Positions 47,545 to 59,060 of a stretch of DNA of 64,000 bases are shown in pieces. How positions within the stretch are numbered: the stretch's first letter is position 1; each line of letters begins with the position of its first letter. Both the position numbers and the translations under genes were made by a program. A model generated the notes under the pieces. It saw only the letters and a list, made by a program, of their open reading frames with translations. It did no database searches and was not told the DNA's origin. The DNA comes from Fomitopsis serialis (Eukaryota; Basidiomycota; Agaricomycetes; Polyporales; Fomitopsidaceae). The stretch is from positions 248,001-312,000 of the forward strand of contig NW_025954972.1 of the NCBI RefSeq assembly GCF_022376445.1. The letters are read 5' to 3'.

Positions 47545-50250
47545 TGACCTCTCTCTGACCACTGCTTCCAACTTCGGTTTCACAGCTCATCGAAGAACTG
47601 TCTACAGACTTGGCGCGCCGGCCGGCATGTGAGTGTCTATCATGACCGCGATGTGATGGACCGAGGTTGACGCAGGCGATAGACGTTCTTTTACTGGGAA
47701 ACGCCATGCATCTTGTACAGGCTACAGTTGATGCGATTTCTGTCGGACAGTCGCACATCTATTTCCCGCCGACGCTTGCGATTCTAGGCTTACCCTTATA
47801 ACTAGCTGCGCGCCGCGGCTCAAGACGACATATGTACTAATAGCACTGGGGACGAGCGGCGGATGGCCCACGTGCAATCGAGCCCGACCCATGTGTGTCA
47901 CCTTCTTTTGGGATTCCAGGCTTCCCCGACAAGCTTGTGCGCCATTGAGAACTTTGATATACTAGTAGCTTCGCGCATCATGAATCTTATTCTAACGTAT
48001 TGTCTTCATGGCACCAAGGCGCGGGGACGACGGGTTTACAGATGGCCCCACTGTACACGGTGGCGGGACTGCGAGGTGGCGGGAACGCGAGTCAAACCCA
48101 GGACGAGAGTGAGAGCCAAGGGCACGAATCTGGCACTGGTGTTGGCAAGAGAAAGAGAGAACACACGAGTGTAACTGCAGTACTATGGGCGCCGGAGAAG
48201 ACAGGTAAAGTAATATATCTCAGATTCAAGTCTCACCGACCGCCACTTGTAGCGCTCAGCCACAGCGGTTCAGCGGTTCTACCACATCGCGCTCGGCGCC
48301 GTCGTGGTTGAAACATTCGATGTTGAACGACTGACTGCCACAATGTCAATCAAGGTATGCCAACTTCAGAGCTGGTTGAGCTATAGACAACTTCATTGAC
48401 GCGATCATGATCGAACAACCTTTCATAGTTATCTGCCACGCATAGATGCGCCGCCACTGCCAGCGAGCCAATCCTACATGGCGCCTCTGAGGGGTTGTCT
48501 ACAAGTCCACAACTTGAAGACTCATAACGAGTCCGCGTGCTAGTACATCAAGCGCATTCTTTTCCATGCTCGACCCTGTCAGTATCGTCTGCCAGTATCC
48601 TCAGGCTCACCCGCTGCTCGGACTAATCCTTGCCGCTCCCAAACAGTGTGTCGTTGGTCCGATGCGCATCGGGTCACACCAGAAGCCCCATCACTAGTTC
48701 ACAGTGACTCGAAATATGGAACAATCCCTGTCTCTGAGAGCGCTCGAGGTAAAGTAGGAATGGACGCCAACGCCTGTCATGAGTCGTTCCGGGCCTAGAC
48801 TCTGACTCTGAGCAGACGAGCATAGTCCACCTCAGAGTGCTGAGCTCAGCTGCTATCAGTTGTCACTTACCCGTGGTCGGCCTTCATGACAGTTGCAATG
48901 GTCATAAGGAGAATACATCGGTCGAGTAAGTAATGTTGGACTCAGTTGATCATACATGTTGAATAAAGTCGACTGTCAGTATCATTCCGAAAATGGCCAC
49001 GCACCTTCGCACTAGGGTGCATATGCATAGCGGGCTCAGAGCCCAGCCTTGACATCCACGCTGTGGTTCGATATGGCTTTGCAGCCAGGTGGGTACCTAC
49101 TACCTTGCCCACGCTATGCCGTTTCAGGAACTGTGCAGAGACGAAAGCAGACGCTGTCTGGTCGTGTTTCTCCGTCTTCTACTCGGGAGCGAAGACCCAA
49201 GGCCGCCGAGAATGAATGGGCATCGGGACACAAACGCGGGACAGCGCACTGTGCTAATTGCATGACAGATGCCATTGTCGCTCGTATGCAGCGTTCGTCT
49301 CAACGCGGTTCGCTACGTTCAGTCTTCTCGGCGGCGGCGCCGAGTCGTACAGGGTATAAAGGCTACTGAGGAATGCTCGGTATCAGCAGCAAGTTCACCC
49401 ACCGGAGCTTCAGAACCCAGTCACTCAGACTCAATCGCAAACCAACATGGTCTTCAACTTGAAGCTCGCTGCCGGCATCGTCGCTACGACCCTCGCGGTC
49501 CTGCAGGCCACGCCGAGACGCACACCGTCACCTTCGTCAACAAGTACGTGCTCTATCGTGTCCTCCTAGGTTTCACGTCCGCTGACGCGATCGTCAGGTG
49601 TGGCCGCGGTACTGTGTGTAGACAATGATGTTCACGCGAATAATGGTGCTGATCGCACGCTTTAGCCCTACTTGTGGTCGCAGACTGGCGAGCTGCTCTC
49701 GAATGGCGCGCCGTGGACCAGCAACGGCCCCGCCCCCGGTCTATTGCGTGAGTTCTCGCATGTTTCTGTTGCACGAGCGTGTTCTGATTGCTCTCCAGCT
49801 ACCTGCAGACCGGTTTGTCTCCTTGACATGTCCTGTACGTATCTCTACTGACAAGAACCATTGGTAGGTGGCTGCGGCCAGAACGGCGAACAGTGCACCC
49901 TCGTCGAAGTGACGCTGGAGAATGGACAAAGTGCCGCCGACATCTCTCTCATTCCCCCGTAAGCGTCGTCGGTCTCTGTGGCCCCTCCGCGTAGAGCTGA
50001 CGCCCTTCTGCTTGCAGCCACGCGTTCAATGTGGCCAGCGGGTTCGGCTTCTACGACGGCTGCGATGGCGCGGGCACTGACTGCACCGACGCGAACTGCC
50101 CGAAGGCGTACCGCCACCCTGATGATAACTTTGCTGTCGTTGGGTGCGGCGCTGACAACGTGAGTAGAGCGCGGGACGTTCGATTTAATTTCCGTGTGCT
50201 CAATAGGTTTCGCTGCAGGAAAACATCGCTATCACCTTCTGCGATTAGTC
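47545..50250 (+). repeat. Left arm of a ~2.7-kb inverted repeat
   Basis: Near-identical to the reverse complement of 53345-56065: same order from the ctctctctgaccactgctt start through the gattctaggcttaccctta segment, the gcagtcccgcca-type stretch, the promoter and the whole glycopeptide gene, ending at its last codons. Differences are scattered substitutions and single-base length differences. The arms are separated by about 3.1 kb containing the phosphate carrier gene. Confidence 0.9.
49447..50248 (+). CDS. Small secreted Cys-rich glycopeptide family, copy 1 (frameshifted as read)
   Basis: Same gene as the intact copy at 53347-54154. It has the signal peptide start MVFNLKLAAGIVATTLAVLQ, then one base fewer than copy 2 at 49510 (ggccacgcc versus ggccaacgcc), which breaks the frame before ETHTVTFVNK. 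A further base is missing at 49742 within the exon encoding GPAPGLIA. The rest (CGQNGEQCTLVEVTLENGQS, HAFNVASGFGFYDGCDGAGT) and the splice sites are kept. If the two losses are consensus errors this copy is functional. Confidence 0.75.
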
Positions 50251-51179
50251 ACGCGTAGACTCCTCCTGATCGCTACGGCTTCTCGTCAGGTTCGACGCGC
50301 TGACTGGTCGACATGTACAGGGCCGTTTAACCGTCACGGTCCATGTCCATGTAATACTTTGCTGCGGGAATCAAAGCAGCATTTTTACCTATATCGCATT
50401 GGCTTGTGGGCTAGGATTACGACGTCGGCTGCATGAATGTGGTACGGACGGCAGATGAACTGTACTGTGTGTGGCGCGAGTATCTCGCGGTGCACAGACG
50501 CTTTTCTGCTCCTATGTTACTGACCACTACGTATTGGTCTAGATATACAAATGTCCAAACTCACTTCCTATTACAGATCCAGTGCACTCTTCTCTTGACA
50601 GTCATCGCACACAGCCGGCCGTCAATAACAACCGAGTTGCCGAACGGTGTTCCGCTTCCACCCTACAGTACAGCTTCAGACTCACACCCACCGGGCCGCG
50701 CGTCCACATCGATGTCGGCTTGTAAGTAGTACTATTACAACGGTACGGTCTTGAGACCTACCCCGGTTTGGGGTTCTTCTTGCCAGTGCTGTGTTCTCGA
50801 CGAATATCCAGCAGACCCGGACAGTCGGCGTCGGGGCATCCACCGCGTAGTCTCTATTAAACGGCAGATATCTTGCAGTGACAGAGCAATAGTACATTCT
50901 GTAGGTACGGGTGCTCGATAGTACTTGTTGGTCGCTTCAGTATAGTACTGGCCAGGTACTGGCATGAGAGCGACCCACGGACGACCCGAAAGTAAGCGCT
51001 TGTCGGCGTCATTTCGGTGAGGCAGGACCCGGGCGCTTGAGGGATCGGTAAGGTTCGGAGCGAGCCGAGAGAAAACCGCGACGTGCGTCGGCCAGCACAT
51101 CTCTCTCCTCCACCACCTCCTCGACGGGGCTCGAGCACCTAGACTTCTACCCTACCCACACGCCGCTAGATAATTAGCC
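50250..51179. other. Downstream part of repeat unit 1 and promoter of the carrier gene
   Basis: 50250-50800 is homologous to the reverse complement of 56060-56710 (the downstream side of copy 3), for example cggccgtcaataac near 50617 versus ggccgtaaataac in reverse at about 56205, and gtacggtcttga near 50744. This stretch lacks the MITE found in the other unit. 50800-51179 has no repeat and should carry the phosphate-carrier promoter. Confidence 0.65.
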
Positions 51180-52283
51180 ATGGCCCACCTCGCACCCTCC
51201 GGAAAGTGGGACGCACGGTGAGCACCCTTTGCACAACGCCCGCGAGAGGTGTCGTTGACACCTGTCTTCAGACACCTCGGCCCCGTCCCTCATGACAGCA
51301 AGTACTACACAAATTGCATGATTGGTGGTATACTCGCGTGCGGTACCACCCATGCAGGTATCACTCCTCTCGATGTCACAAAGTGTAACATGCAGGTATG
51401 TGTTGCCTTGTCGCGTTGGCAGGCATGGCCGCTCACGCGTCGCGCAGGTCAACCCCGGCAAGTACAAGGGCCTCGTCACCGGTATCCGCACGATCGTGGC
51501 GGAGGAAACCTCCGCGGGTCTCTGGAAAGGCGTTGGGCCCACGTTCGTTGGATACTCTCTCCAGGGCATGTTCAAGTACGGTCTCTATGAGGTCTTCAAG
51601 GACGCCTACATGAACCTGGCCGGCGAGGAGGCGTCGAGCAAGTACAAGGGTGCGATCTGGCTGGCGGGCTCCGCGTCCGCCGAGTTCTTCGCCGACATCG
51701 CGCTCTGCCCGCTGGAGATGACAAAGGTCAAGATCCAGACGAGCCCTTCGGGCACGTTCCCCGTCCCGATGGCGGCCGCGCTGAGGGAGATGAGCAAAAC
51801 AAAGGCGGACACGCGGTACCCGTTCGGGTCGCTCGTCCCGCTCTGGTCGCGCCAGATCCCGTACACGATGGCCAAGTTCTTCTTCTTCGAGTATATCGTG
51901 CAGATGTTCTACAGCCACGTCTTCACCGCGCCCAAGGAGTCGTACGGCAAGCCGACCCAGCTCGGTGTCACGTTCGCGTCCGGTTACCTCGCCGGTGTCG
52001 TCTGCGCGGTTGTCTCCCACCCCGCCGACTCGCTCGTCTCGCAGATGGGTAAGGCGGCTAACAAGGGCAAGTCGCTCGGCCAGATCGCCTCGGAGGTCGG
52101 TATCGCCAACCTCGCGACCCAGGGTCTTGGTACCCGTGTCCTCATGATCGGTACCCTCACTGGTATGTCTTAGCGCCTGTGTGCCATTGACAATCGACTG
52201 ACAAATCACGTCTAGGCTTCCAGTGGTGGATCTACGACTCATTCAAGTCTGCCATGGGTATGGGTACGACTGGTGGGAAGTGA
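51180..52283 (+). CDS. Mitochondrial phosphate carrier, 314 aa
   Basis: Imports phosphate into the mitochondrial matrix for ATP synthesis. Four exons (51180-51217, 51272-51395, 51448-52162, 52216-52283) join in phase with 52-54-nt introns. Mitochondrial carrier repeats are visible: ITPLDVTKCNMQ with the PLDVTK signature, IALCPLEMTKVKIQ with PLEMTK, and SHPADSLVSQM with HPADSL, each preceding a matrix helix. VNPGKYKGLVTGIRTIVAEE and LWKGVGPTFVGYSLQGMFKY are typical of Mir1/Pic2-type carriers. It is intact and lies between two inverted repeat arms. Whether it is the Mir1 or Pic2 type is not decided. Confidence 0.9.
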
Positions 52284-53344
52284 GCGTGAGTCTGGTGTCT
52301 ATCCAAAGTCAGTCGTTTTTCGTCGTGGTGATTGCTTAGAGGCTCTTGACTGATCTTCTGCCCCAGCAGAATCGGCGTTTGATTACGTTCGGAGTGTGAG
52401 CCGGTGTGGTTGTCTGCGAGCATATATGACAATTACTTGTTGTTATTGCGTTACCTGCTGTCCCATACTTTATCCTACCGTCCATAGAAATTCGCAGCAT
52501 ACCCATCAGCCATCAGTCCTTACTCGCCGAGTCGCATCGCAAACAAAGTATCCCGCCGCAACGATACGAACCGTGGAACTCAGCAAATGCCTGATTGGGG
52601 TACTAAGGTCTCTCATGGTCAAACGTCCTTCGTGTGCGTCCATAACATCCATAGCGGTGTTCAGGCTCCTTCCCATCCGCCGCGGGTGGAGGGGCTGAAT
52701 CTGAGTATGTCAGCACAACGCTTTCTCTATCATTGTACCTCGGAAGGTACGGTTAGAACTTAGATGGATGGGATGTGGCTGAAGAGGTTGGTGGCGTGGT
52801 GGAGGGTGATGAGCTTGTGTTCGCGTTCTCAGAACAAGTCCCCTTTGTTTGACGTTGACATGACAGAAGGTTACTGCCTCGCGGAGGGGTCTCGGTAGGA
52901 GGACGGTATAAATAATCTGTCGTGAATGCTTCCCAGTTCAATGCGATCGGGAGCTTTTAATACACCAATTGAAAACACACTTGCGGTCTGTTGCTCTACG
53001 ACCTTATAAGATAACTTAGGACCTCATTGTAACGGTGTATGCCACAGGGATGTCAATTGCGGCCCGCCTGTTGTACAAGGATGTTCTGACCCATGTGTAT
53101 GAGGGCTCAAGGGCCGCTTGTCACATCCGCCTGAGGCGATTAGCTGCCAAATATACCATACACAGAACAGGAAGTTGGTGGCATATGAACAGCGTGCCCC
53201 GGTGAGACACTGTATGGCCACTTCAATATAGATAATATTGATGCCAGGAGATCGCGCAGTACACGAATGCTATGTTAAACCATTAAGCGGGCAACAGAAA
53301 CATGACCGCGGTTCGCCTTCTCCAGCAGTGCCACGAAGCTAGCG
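52284..53344. other. Spacer between the carrier gene and the right arm
   Basis: No gene or clear repeat. Unlike the inner flank of the left arm, this flank does not match the downstream side of the other glycopeptide genes, so homology stops right after the stop codon of copy 2. Confidence 0.5.
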
Positions 53345-56065
53345 GATTAGTCGCAGAAGGTGATAGCGATGTTTTCCTGCAGCGAAACCTATTGAGCACA
53401 CGGAAATCAAATCGAACGTCCCGCGCTCTACTCACGTTGTCAGCGCCGCACCCAACGACAGCAAAGTTATCATTAGGGTGGCGGTACGCCTTCGGGCAGT
53501 TCGCGTCGGTGCAGTCAGTGCCCGCGCCATCGCAGCCGTCGTAGAAGCCGAACCCGCTGGCCACATTGAACGCGTGGCTGCAAGCAGAAGGGCGTCAGCT
53601 CTACGCGGAGGGGCCACAGAGACCGACGACGCTTACGGGGGAATGAGAGAGATGTCGGCGGCACTTTGTCCATTCTCCAGCGTCACTTCGACGAGGGTGC
53701 ACTGTTCGCCGTTCTGGCCGCAGCCACCTACCAATGGTTCTTGTCAGTAGAGATACGTACAGGACATGTCAAGGAGACAAACCGGTCTGCAGGTAGCTGG
53801 AGAGCAATCAGAAACACGCTCGTGCAACAGAAAACATGCGAGAAACTCACGCAATAAGACCGGGGGCGGGGCCGTTGCTGGTCCACGGCGCGCCATTCGA
53901 GAGCAGCTCGCCAGTCTGCGACCACAAGTAGGGCTAAAGCGTGCGATCAGCACCATTATTCGCGTGAACATCATTGTCTACACACAGTACCGCGGCCACA
54001 CCTGAACGATCGCGTCAGCGGACGTGAAACCTAGGAGGACACGATAGAGCACGTACTTGTTGACGAAGGTGACGGTGTGCGTCTCGGCGTTGGCCTGCAG
54101 GACCGCGAGGGTCGTAGCGACGATGCCGGCAGCGAGCTTCAAGTTGAAGACCATGTTGGTTTGCGATTGAGTCTGAGTGACTGGGTTCTGAAGCTCCGGT
54201 GGGTGAACTTGCTGCTGATACCGAGCATTCCTCAGTAGCCTTTATACCCTGTACGACTCGGCGCCGCCGCCGAGAAGACTGAACGTAGCGAACCGCGTTG
54301 AGACGAACGCTGCATACGAGCGACAATGGCATCTGTCATGCAAATTAGCACAGTGCGCTGTCCCGCGTTTGTGTCCCGATGCCCATTCATTCTCGGCGGC
54401 CTTGGGTCTTCGCTCCCGAGTAGAAGGACGGAGAAACACGACCAGACAGCGTCTGCTTTCGTCTCTGCACAGTTCCTGAAACGGCATAGCGTGGGCAAGG
54501 TAGTAGGTACCCACCTGGCTGCAAAGCCATATCGAACCACAGCGTGGATGTCAAGGCTGGGCTCTGAGCCCGCTATGCATATGCACCCCTAGTGCGAAGG
54601 TGCGTGGCCATTTTCGGAATGATACTGACAGTCGACTTTATTCAACATGTATGATCAACTGAGTCCAACATTACTTACTCGACCGATGTATTCTCCTTAT
54701 GACCATTGCAACTGTCATGAAGGCCGACCACGGGTAAGTGACAACTGATAGCAGCTGAGCTCAGCACTCTGAGGTGGACTATGCTCGTCTGCTCAGAGTC
54801 AGAGTCTAGGCCCGGAACGACTCATGACAGGCGTTGGCGTCCATTCCTACTTTACCTCGAGCGCTCTCAGAGACAGGGATTGTTCCATATTTCGAGTCAC
54901 TGTGAACTAGTGATGGGGCTTCTGGTGTGACCCGATGCGCATCGGACCAACGACACACTGTTTGGGAGCGGCAAGGATTAGTCCGAGCAGCGGGTGAGCC
55001 TGAGGATACTGGCAGACGATACTGACAGGGTCGAGCATGGAAAAGAATGCGCTTGATGTACTAGCACGCGGACTCGTTATGAGTCTTCAAGTTGTGGACT
55101 TGTAGACACCCCTCAGAGGCGCCATGTAGGATTGGCTCGCTGGCAGTGGCGGCGCATCTATGCGTGGCAGATAACTATGAAAGGTTGTTCGATCATGATC
55201 GCGTCAATGAAGTTGTCTATAGCTCAACCAGCTCTGAAGTTGGCATACCTTGATTGACATTGTGGCAGTCAGTCGTTCAACATCGAATGTTTCAACCACG
55301 ACGGCGCCGAGCGCGATGTGGTAGAACCGCTGAACCGCTGTGGCTGAGCGCTACAAGTGGCGGTCGGTGAGACTTGAATCTGAGATATATTACTTTACCT
55401 GTCTTCTCCGGCGCCCATAGTACTGCAGTTACACTCGTGTGTTCTCTCTTTCTCTTGCCAACACCAGTGCCAGATTCGTGCCCTTGGCTCTCACTCTCGT
55501 CCTGGGTTTGACTCGCGTTCCCGCCACCTCGCAGTCCCGCCACCGTGTACAGTGGGGCCATCTGTAAACCCGTCGTCCCCGCGCCTTGGTGCCATGAAGA
55601 CAATACGTTAGAATAAGATTCATGATGCGCGAAGCTACTAGTATATCAAAGTTCTCAATGGCGCACAAGCTTGTCGGGGAAGCCTGGAATCCCAAAAGAA
55701 GGTGACACACATGGGTCGGGCTCGATTGCACGTGGGCCATCCGCCGCTCGTCCCCAGTGCTATTAGTACATATGTCGTCTTGAGCCGCGGCGCGCAGCTA
55801 GTTATAAGGTAAGCCTAGAATCGCAAGCGTCGGCGGGAAATAGATGTGCGACTGTCCGACAGAAATCGCATCAACTATAGCCTGTACAAGATGCATGGCG
55901 TTTCCCAGTAAAAGAACGTCTATCGCCTGCGTCAACCTCGGTCCATCACATCGCGGTCATGATAGAACCTCACATTCCGGTCGGCGCGCCAAGTCCGTAG
56001 ACAGTTCTTCGATGAGCTGTGAAGCCGAAGTTGGAAGCAGTGGTCGGAGAGAGAAGCACTGGGAA
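53345..56065 (-). repeat. Right arm of the ~2.7-kb inverted repeat
   Basis: Inverted near-identical copy of 47545-50250. Arm length agrees within about 20 bases. Its outer end abuts sequence belonging to the downstream side of the next unit (56065-56710). Confidence 0.9.
53347..54154 (-). CDS. Small secreted Cys-rich glycopeptide family, copy 2 (intact, 161 aa)
   Basis: Seven exons on the minus strand: 54154-54057, 54001-53986, 53933-53851, 53796-53783, 53727-53637, 53577-53436, 53388-53347, total 486 nt in phase. Two are microexons of 16 and 14 nt. A signal peptide (VFNLKLAAGIVATTLAVLQA) precedes ETHTVTFVNKCGRGTPYLWS, TGELLSNGAPWTSNGPAPGL, IAYLQTGGCGQNGEQCTLVE, ISLIPPHAFNVASGFGFYDG, CDGAGTDCTDANCPKAY and NIAITFCD. 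The spaced cysteines and the FNVASGFGFYDGCDGAGTDC block match small secreted basidiomycete glycopeptides with a thaumatin-like outline; function unknown. It is the reference copy for the family in this window. Confidence 0.85.
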
Positions 56066-56710
56066 CGAACGGAGAAGAACCCAAACCGGGGAAGGTTTCA
56101 AGACCGTACCGTTGTCGTCGGACTGGACGCGCGGCCCAGTGAGTGTAAGTCTGAAGCTGTAATACTATCGGGTGGATGCGGAACACCGTTCAGTAACTCG
56201 GCCGTTATTTACGGCCGACTGTGTGCGGTGAGCGTCGACGGGAGAGTGCGGAATTGTAAGTAATTGAATCGGAAGATACTGTATCGGGCCGGGATCTCGG
56301 CCAGACAGGTACTCGGTCAGTCGACCACATGGCTCATTCCAAGTTATTACAGAAAACATATCAGGAGTAGAGAGGATTGTGAGAACGACTGTATGCGTAA
56401 TCTGTCGTAAGACTGGAATGAGCCTACGGCACTCGATGACCGAGTACCATGTCCGGCCGAGATCCCGGCCCGATACAGTAGTTCGGACTTCTGTATGTCT
56501 AGACCCATCTCCCGTTCGTCGCACATTTGTGCCGAGGGGATGCTAGTCTGCAAGTCAATGCGATATAAATAAACGTTGCTTTTATTCCCGTGGTAATGTA
56601 TACAGCAACATGAAGGTCGAACGACCTCATACACGTCGACCCATCAGTGTGTCGATGTAAATGCCCTGATATGAAGACGAGAAAACATAGCCAATAAGTT
56701 AGAACATCGC
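56065..56710 (-). repeat. Downstream segment of unit 3, homologous to 50250-50800
   Basis: In reverse orientation it carries the same landmarks as the region after copy 1: a gggaataaaagcaacg-like word with tatatcgcattg, ggtctagacatacag, the cacacagtcggccgt word, and the accgtacc segment. The MITE at 56279-56478 interrupts it. Confidence 0.75.
56279..56478. mobile_element. 200-bp MITE with ~60-bp terminal inverted repeats and TA duplication
   Basis: Starts ctgtatcgggccgggatctc and ends with its reverse complement gagatcccggcccgatacag. The inverted similarity runs on through an actcggtca segment to a ggctcattcca segment. TA flanks both sides (56277-56278 and 56479-56480), the hallmark of Tc1/mariner-type insertion. 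The paralogous segment near 50540-50570 is uninterrupted at the corresponding point, which is an independent empty site. It has no coding capacity. Confidence 0.88.
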
Positions 56711-59060
56711 GACTAATCGCAGAAAGTGATAGCAAGGTTAACCTGTGGCGAAATTTGGTCAGCGCACGAACATCAAATCGGACATGACGCGCTTTACTCA
56801 CGTTGTCAGCGCCGCACCCGACAATGGCAAAGTTATCATTAGGCTGGCGGTACGCCTTCGGGCAGTTCGCGTCAGTGCAGTCGGTACCGGCGCCATCGCA
56901 GCCGTCGTAGAAGCCGAACCCGCTGGCCACAGAGAACTCGTGGCTGCGAGCAGGAGGGCGTCAGCTTCTATGCAGAGGGACGGCAGAGACTGGTGTCGCT
57001 TACGGTGAAATGAGAGAGATATCGGCGGCACTACCGCCATTCTTGAGCGTCGCCTCGACGAGGGTGCACCCTACGCCGTTCGCGCCGCAACCACCTACAT
57101 ATGCCTGTCGTCAGCGAATCCCACTAAGGGGGGTAAGTCAAGGATGACAAACCGGTCTGCAGGTAGCTGGAGGGCAATCAGCTACACGATCGTGCAACAT
57201 GGAACATGCGAGGGACTCACGCAATGAGACCAAGGGCTTCGCCGTTGCTTGTCCACGCACCACCAGTCGAGAGCAGCTGGCCAGTCTGCGAGTACAGTTG
57301 GGGCTAAAGCATGCGATCAGTACTATACTATGCATAGATATGTATGTCTACTGACAGTACCGCGACCACACCTGACCGATCGCGTCAGTGGGCGTGAAAT
57401 CGGGGGACGCGATAGGGCACGTACTTGTTGTTGAATGTGACGGTGTGCGTCTCAGCGTTGACCTGCAGGACAGCGAGGGTCCAGCGAATAAAGCGGCAGC
57501 AAGCTTGAAGGACATGTTGATTTGCGGTAAGTCTGAGTGACTGAGATCTGAAGCTCCGGTGGTGCTGGGTGAAGCTGCTGCCACCGAACATTCCTGAGTA
57601 GCTTTTATACCCTGTACGACACGGCGGCCCTACTGACAGGGCTGGACGTGGCATACCGCTTTGTGTCTAAAGTGACATACGAGCGACAGTGGCATCTGTC
57701 ATACAAGTCAACACAGGTGAGCTGTTCTGCAATCGTGTCCCGATGCCCATTCATTCTCGGCGGCCTTGGGTCTTCGCTCCCGAGAAGGAGAACGGAGTAG
57801 CGTGGCTAGGCAGCGTCTGCTCTCGTCTCTGTATAGTTCCTGAAGTGGAATGACATCGGCAATGCGAGTCACCGCCACGACCAGAAAGCCATGATGGATC
57901 GACGACGTGTATGTCGAGGCTGGAGTTTGAACCTGTCATGCATATGACATCCCATGGCCGCCCGGGGGCGCATGGTCACTTCCGACATGATTCTAACCAT
58001 CAAGACTTATCAGCAGGTAGATGATCATCTGAGTTGGGTATGACTTACGAGACCGACGCATGCTTCTTTTGCGCATTGCCACTGTCGTAAATGCGGACTG
58101 AGGGAGCTGCAATCAATGGCCTTTGAGTCTCATGGAGACGATATGAGTTGGCCGTGCTAGTATGCTCAGACCACTGGCCATCCCGAAGAGCAACCCAAAA
58201 CGCGCGACGGCGTCCATTACAACACAACCCGAGCACTCTCAAAAGGCATTACTCCGATTTTAGAGACACTGAGCACTGGCGATCACGATTTTGTTGACCC
58301 GCTGCACAACCGGATCAGCGACACGATCTGGAGCGGCAAGAAATAGCCACGTCTGGAGGGGAGACTGGGAAACGAGACAGGATCGAACATCAGAGTGATT
58401 CCCTGAGAATGCACTCCATGACATAGCACACAGGACTGCTGGTCCTGTAGACCTGCCGATAAACCCCGCCGTCGCGGTGCACTACGTAACCGTGGCATTG
58501 GCTCGCCCGCCACTGCTTCCGGACAGATGGGCTCGACACGACCATCGGATTCATCCTGTCAGTTTTTCAATGTATCATTAAAGTGTCAAGACTCAACAAT
58601 GGGATGAAGCACCTCGTTCAAAAAGTTGATTGCCAGTAAGTTCGCCAGTAAGGGGAATCGGGCCGGCCACGACATTGATTCGCTCGACTTCTGAGTGTCT
58701 TCCAGTCCTAAACAGCATCGAAGTATGCACCGAGTTGTCCTGGACTCACTAAATTGATGATTGAAGCGTAACAATCAGACCATGTCAGCTTGAAGTGGGA
58801 GGACTGGTCACGGCGCGCGGACAAGGGCTGTCCGAGCGTCGCATCACTGAAGCTGTCTCGGTAAGCTGTGGGGAATTTCGCGGAGTGTCATAACTTACCT
58901 CAGTATCTAATGAGCAAGTGGGCAGTTAGCCAGGGAACAGTCAACCACGACGACATGTCGGACACAGCATGTCGAGTCCGAACATCTGAGGTTGTGGCTG
59001 AGCACGGTTACATGTGGCGGTCGGTGAGATTGGGATCTGAGATTTGATATTCACACGGCC
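56705..59060 (-). repeat. Third, diverged repeat unit (gene plus upstream region)
   Basis: Besides the gene, the upstream side matches the arms: the ggcggccttgggtcttcgct segment at about 57755-57780, the cagcgtctgctctcgtctct-like stretch at about 57810, and the gtggcggtcggtgaga word at about 59015 correspond to 54398-54418, 54446-54470 and 55356-55372. It lies in the same orientation as the right arm, so the two form a tandem pair. Confidence 0.65.
56713..57515 (-). CDS. Small secreted Cys-rich glycopeptide family, copy 3 (frameshifted as read)
   Basis: Diverged paralogue with the same exon plan. It starts MSFKLAAALFAG at 57515; one base is missing at about 57480, so the frame is lost before ETHTVTFNNK. 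Then CGRGT, QTGQLLSTGGAWTSNGEALG, CGANGVGCTLVEATLKNGGS, ISLISPHEFSVASGFGFYDG, CDGAGTDCTDANCPKAY and VNLAITFCD are intact and properly spliced. All cysteines are kept. Either a recent pseudogene or an intact gene with one consensus error. Confidence 0.7.

Noticed and set aside
51433..52242. Long open frame on the minus strand (269 codons)
   Set aside because: Antisense shadow of the phosphate carrier exon and intron; composition dominated by Arg, Asp, Gly and Leu with no domain.
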